Below are positions 21,347 to 22,089 of a stretch of DNA of 22,089 nucleotides, piece after piece. The position numbers and the translations under genes were made by a program. Each line of letters opens with the position of its first letter. Within the stretch, counting starts at the first letter, position 1. Below the pieces are notes generated by a model. The model searched no databases. It saw nothing but the letters and a program-made list of their open reading frames with translations, and was not told where the DNA came from. Source of the DNA: a virus; the IMG/VR virus record IMGVR_UViG_3300050821_006630, positions 1-22,089 of that record; one strand, given 5' to 3'.

Positions 21347-22089
21347 ATGTCTTTTCAAACTTCTGTTGCAACCGTTCCGGCGCCCGGCGTAGAAGGTGAC
21401 TGGGCGAGTTCCAATGTTCGTATGTTCTACCCTGCCGGCCCCGGCGGATTGGTTACAGGCGCCGCCGGCCTTACCATCGGCCGATTTGCCTGGCTTCAGC
21501 CATCCCCGCTCGATCCAAACGGGGCGCCGACAATTGCCAATAACTTTGGCAGCGGTCAGCCGGCTGGGTTTGTTCATCGCGAATATCAGGGTCTTTTGAC
21601 AATATATTTGGCGGAAACCAGCTATCTGATTCCGCCTGGTTTCGGCTGTTCATTGATGACCGGCGGTGACATTTGGGTCAAGAACAATGGCACAACCGAA
21701 GTCATCTATGACACATTTGCCTATGCAAACTATGCGGACGGCAAGGTGTCGTTTGGTGCAGCGGCATCTGGCGCCACCGCGTCTGGTTCGGCTTCGTCAA
21801 TCGCGGCCGGAACCGGCAGCGCCACGGGCACGATAACCGGAAATATCGCAACATTCGGAACAGTCACCGGAACAATGAATCCAGGCGGAATCCTGACAGG
21901 AACCGGTGTTGCGACTGGCACGACCATTGTTGCACAGCTCACGGGCGTGGCTGGGGCAGCTGGCACCTACTCCGTGAGCATTCCAGACCAGGCCGTCGCG
22001 TCCACGACCATCAGCGAAACTCATGGTGTCCTGACGGTTGGGGGCACTATTGTCGGCGCTTTCGGCGTTGGCGACGTTCTGTCTGGCAG
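21347..22089 (+). CDS. Cement/decoration-like protein with repeated beta domain, partial
   Basis: Open from ATG 21347 (AAAGGA about 9 nt upstream) to the right edge, at least 247 residues. The N-terminal part (MSFQTSVATVPAPGVEGDWA, ASSNVRMFYPAGPGGLVTGA, GLTIGRFAWL, GFVHREYQGLLTIYLAETS, IPPGFGCSLMTGGDIWVKNN) follows the phage structural cement protein family, small proteins that lock the capsid. At about residues 156-223 a Gly/Thr-rich unit begins (GTGVATGTTIVAQLTG, GAAGTYSVS, AVASTTI). After it a second copy appears to start (HGVLTVGGTIVGAFGVGDVL). This would make the protein longer than plain cement proteins. The same kind of unit is in the tailspike at 6173-6355. The C-terminus is unseen. 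Confidence 0.7.
   Translation, partial: MSFQTSVATVPAPGVEGDWASSNVRMFYPAGPGGLVTGAAGLTIGRFAWLQPSPLDPNGAPTIANNFGSGQPAGFVHREYQGLLTIYLAETSYLIPPGFGCSLMTGGDIWVKNNGTTEVIYDTFAYANYADGKVSFGAAASGATASGSASSIAAGTGSATGTITGNIATFGTVTGTMNPGGILTGTGVATGTTIVAQLTGVAGAAGTYSVSIPDQAVASTTISETHGVLTVGGTIVGAFGVGDVLSG

Overview
The window is phage DNA, probably a prophage or temperate phage of an alphaproteobacterium (Rhizobiales-like). The reasons are a packaging and head module of the DUF1073-portal/DUF2213-protease type, a protein closely resembling the rhizobial Usg family next to the terminase, and moderately high GC with many overlapping stop/start junctions. No host chromosomal gene is visible, so whether the phage is integrated cannot be decided here.

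Layout. (1) Positions 1-1660 hold small, mostly leftward, lysogeny-type genes. They comprise a partial gene running off the left edge, a Cro/CI-type HTH protein with a possible leaderless promoter, a truncated antidote-like ORF, an unknown acidic protein, a P63C-domain remnant, a degenerate tRNA-like element and two tandem one-helix membrane peptides. (2) Positions 1783-12981 form a long rightward late operon for virion appendages. It begins with coupled micro-ORFs and beta-rich structural proteins. It then encodes a 1750-residue tailspike-like protein with a sugar-binding-like jelly roll, a glycoside-hydrolase-like region and a fibre domain at the C-terminus. Two tandem pairs of paralogues, a protein built of about 20-residue repeats and a possible fibre-tail adaptor follow. 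A strong hairpin ends this operon. (3) Positions 13093-13801 form a leftward island with a promoter, a second tRNA-like element containing duplicated hairpins, a winged-helix regulator and a third one-helix membrane peptide. (4) Positions 13850-22089 carry the rightward packaging and head operon: small and large terminase, Usg-like protein, DUF1073 portal, three small proteins, MuF-type head morphogenesis protein, an unknown Cys/His protein, a protease-scaffold gene with a probable nested scaffold start, and a cement-like protein cut by the right edge.

How it fits together: group 4 would build and fill the head, and group 2 would make host-recognition and envelope-degrading appendages. The small leftward genes look regulatory or membrane-directed. 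The most unusual points are the Usg-like gene inside the packaging cluster, three dispersed membrane-peptide paralogues with a shared 3' block, two odd tRNA-like elements, and a small Gly/Thr-rich beta domain that appears both inside the tailspike enzyme region and in the cement-like protein. All functions come from reading motifs and family resemblance by eye; no database search was run.
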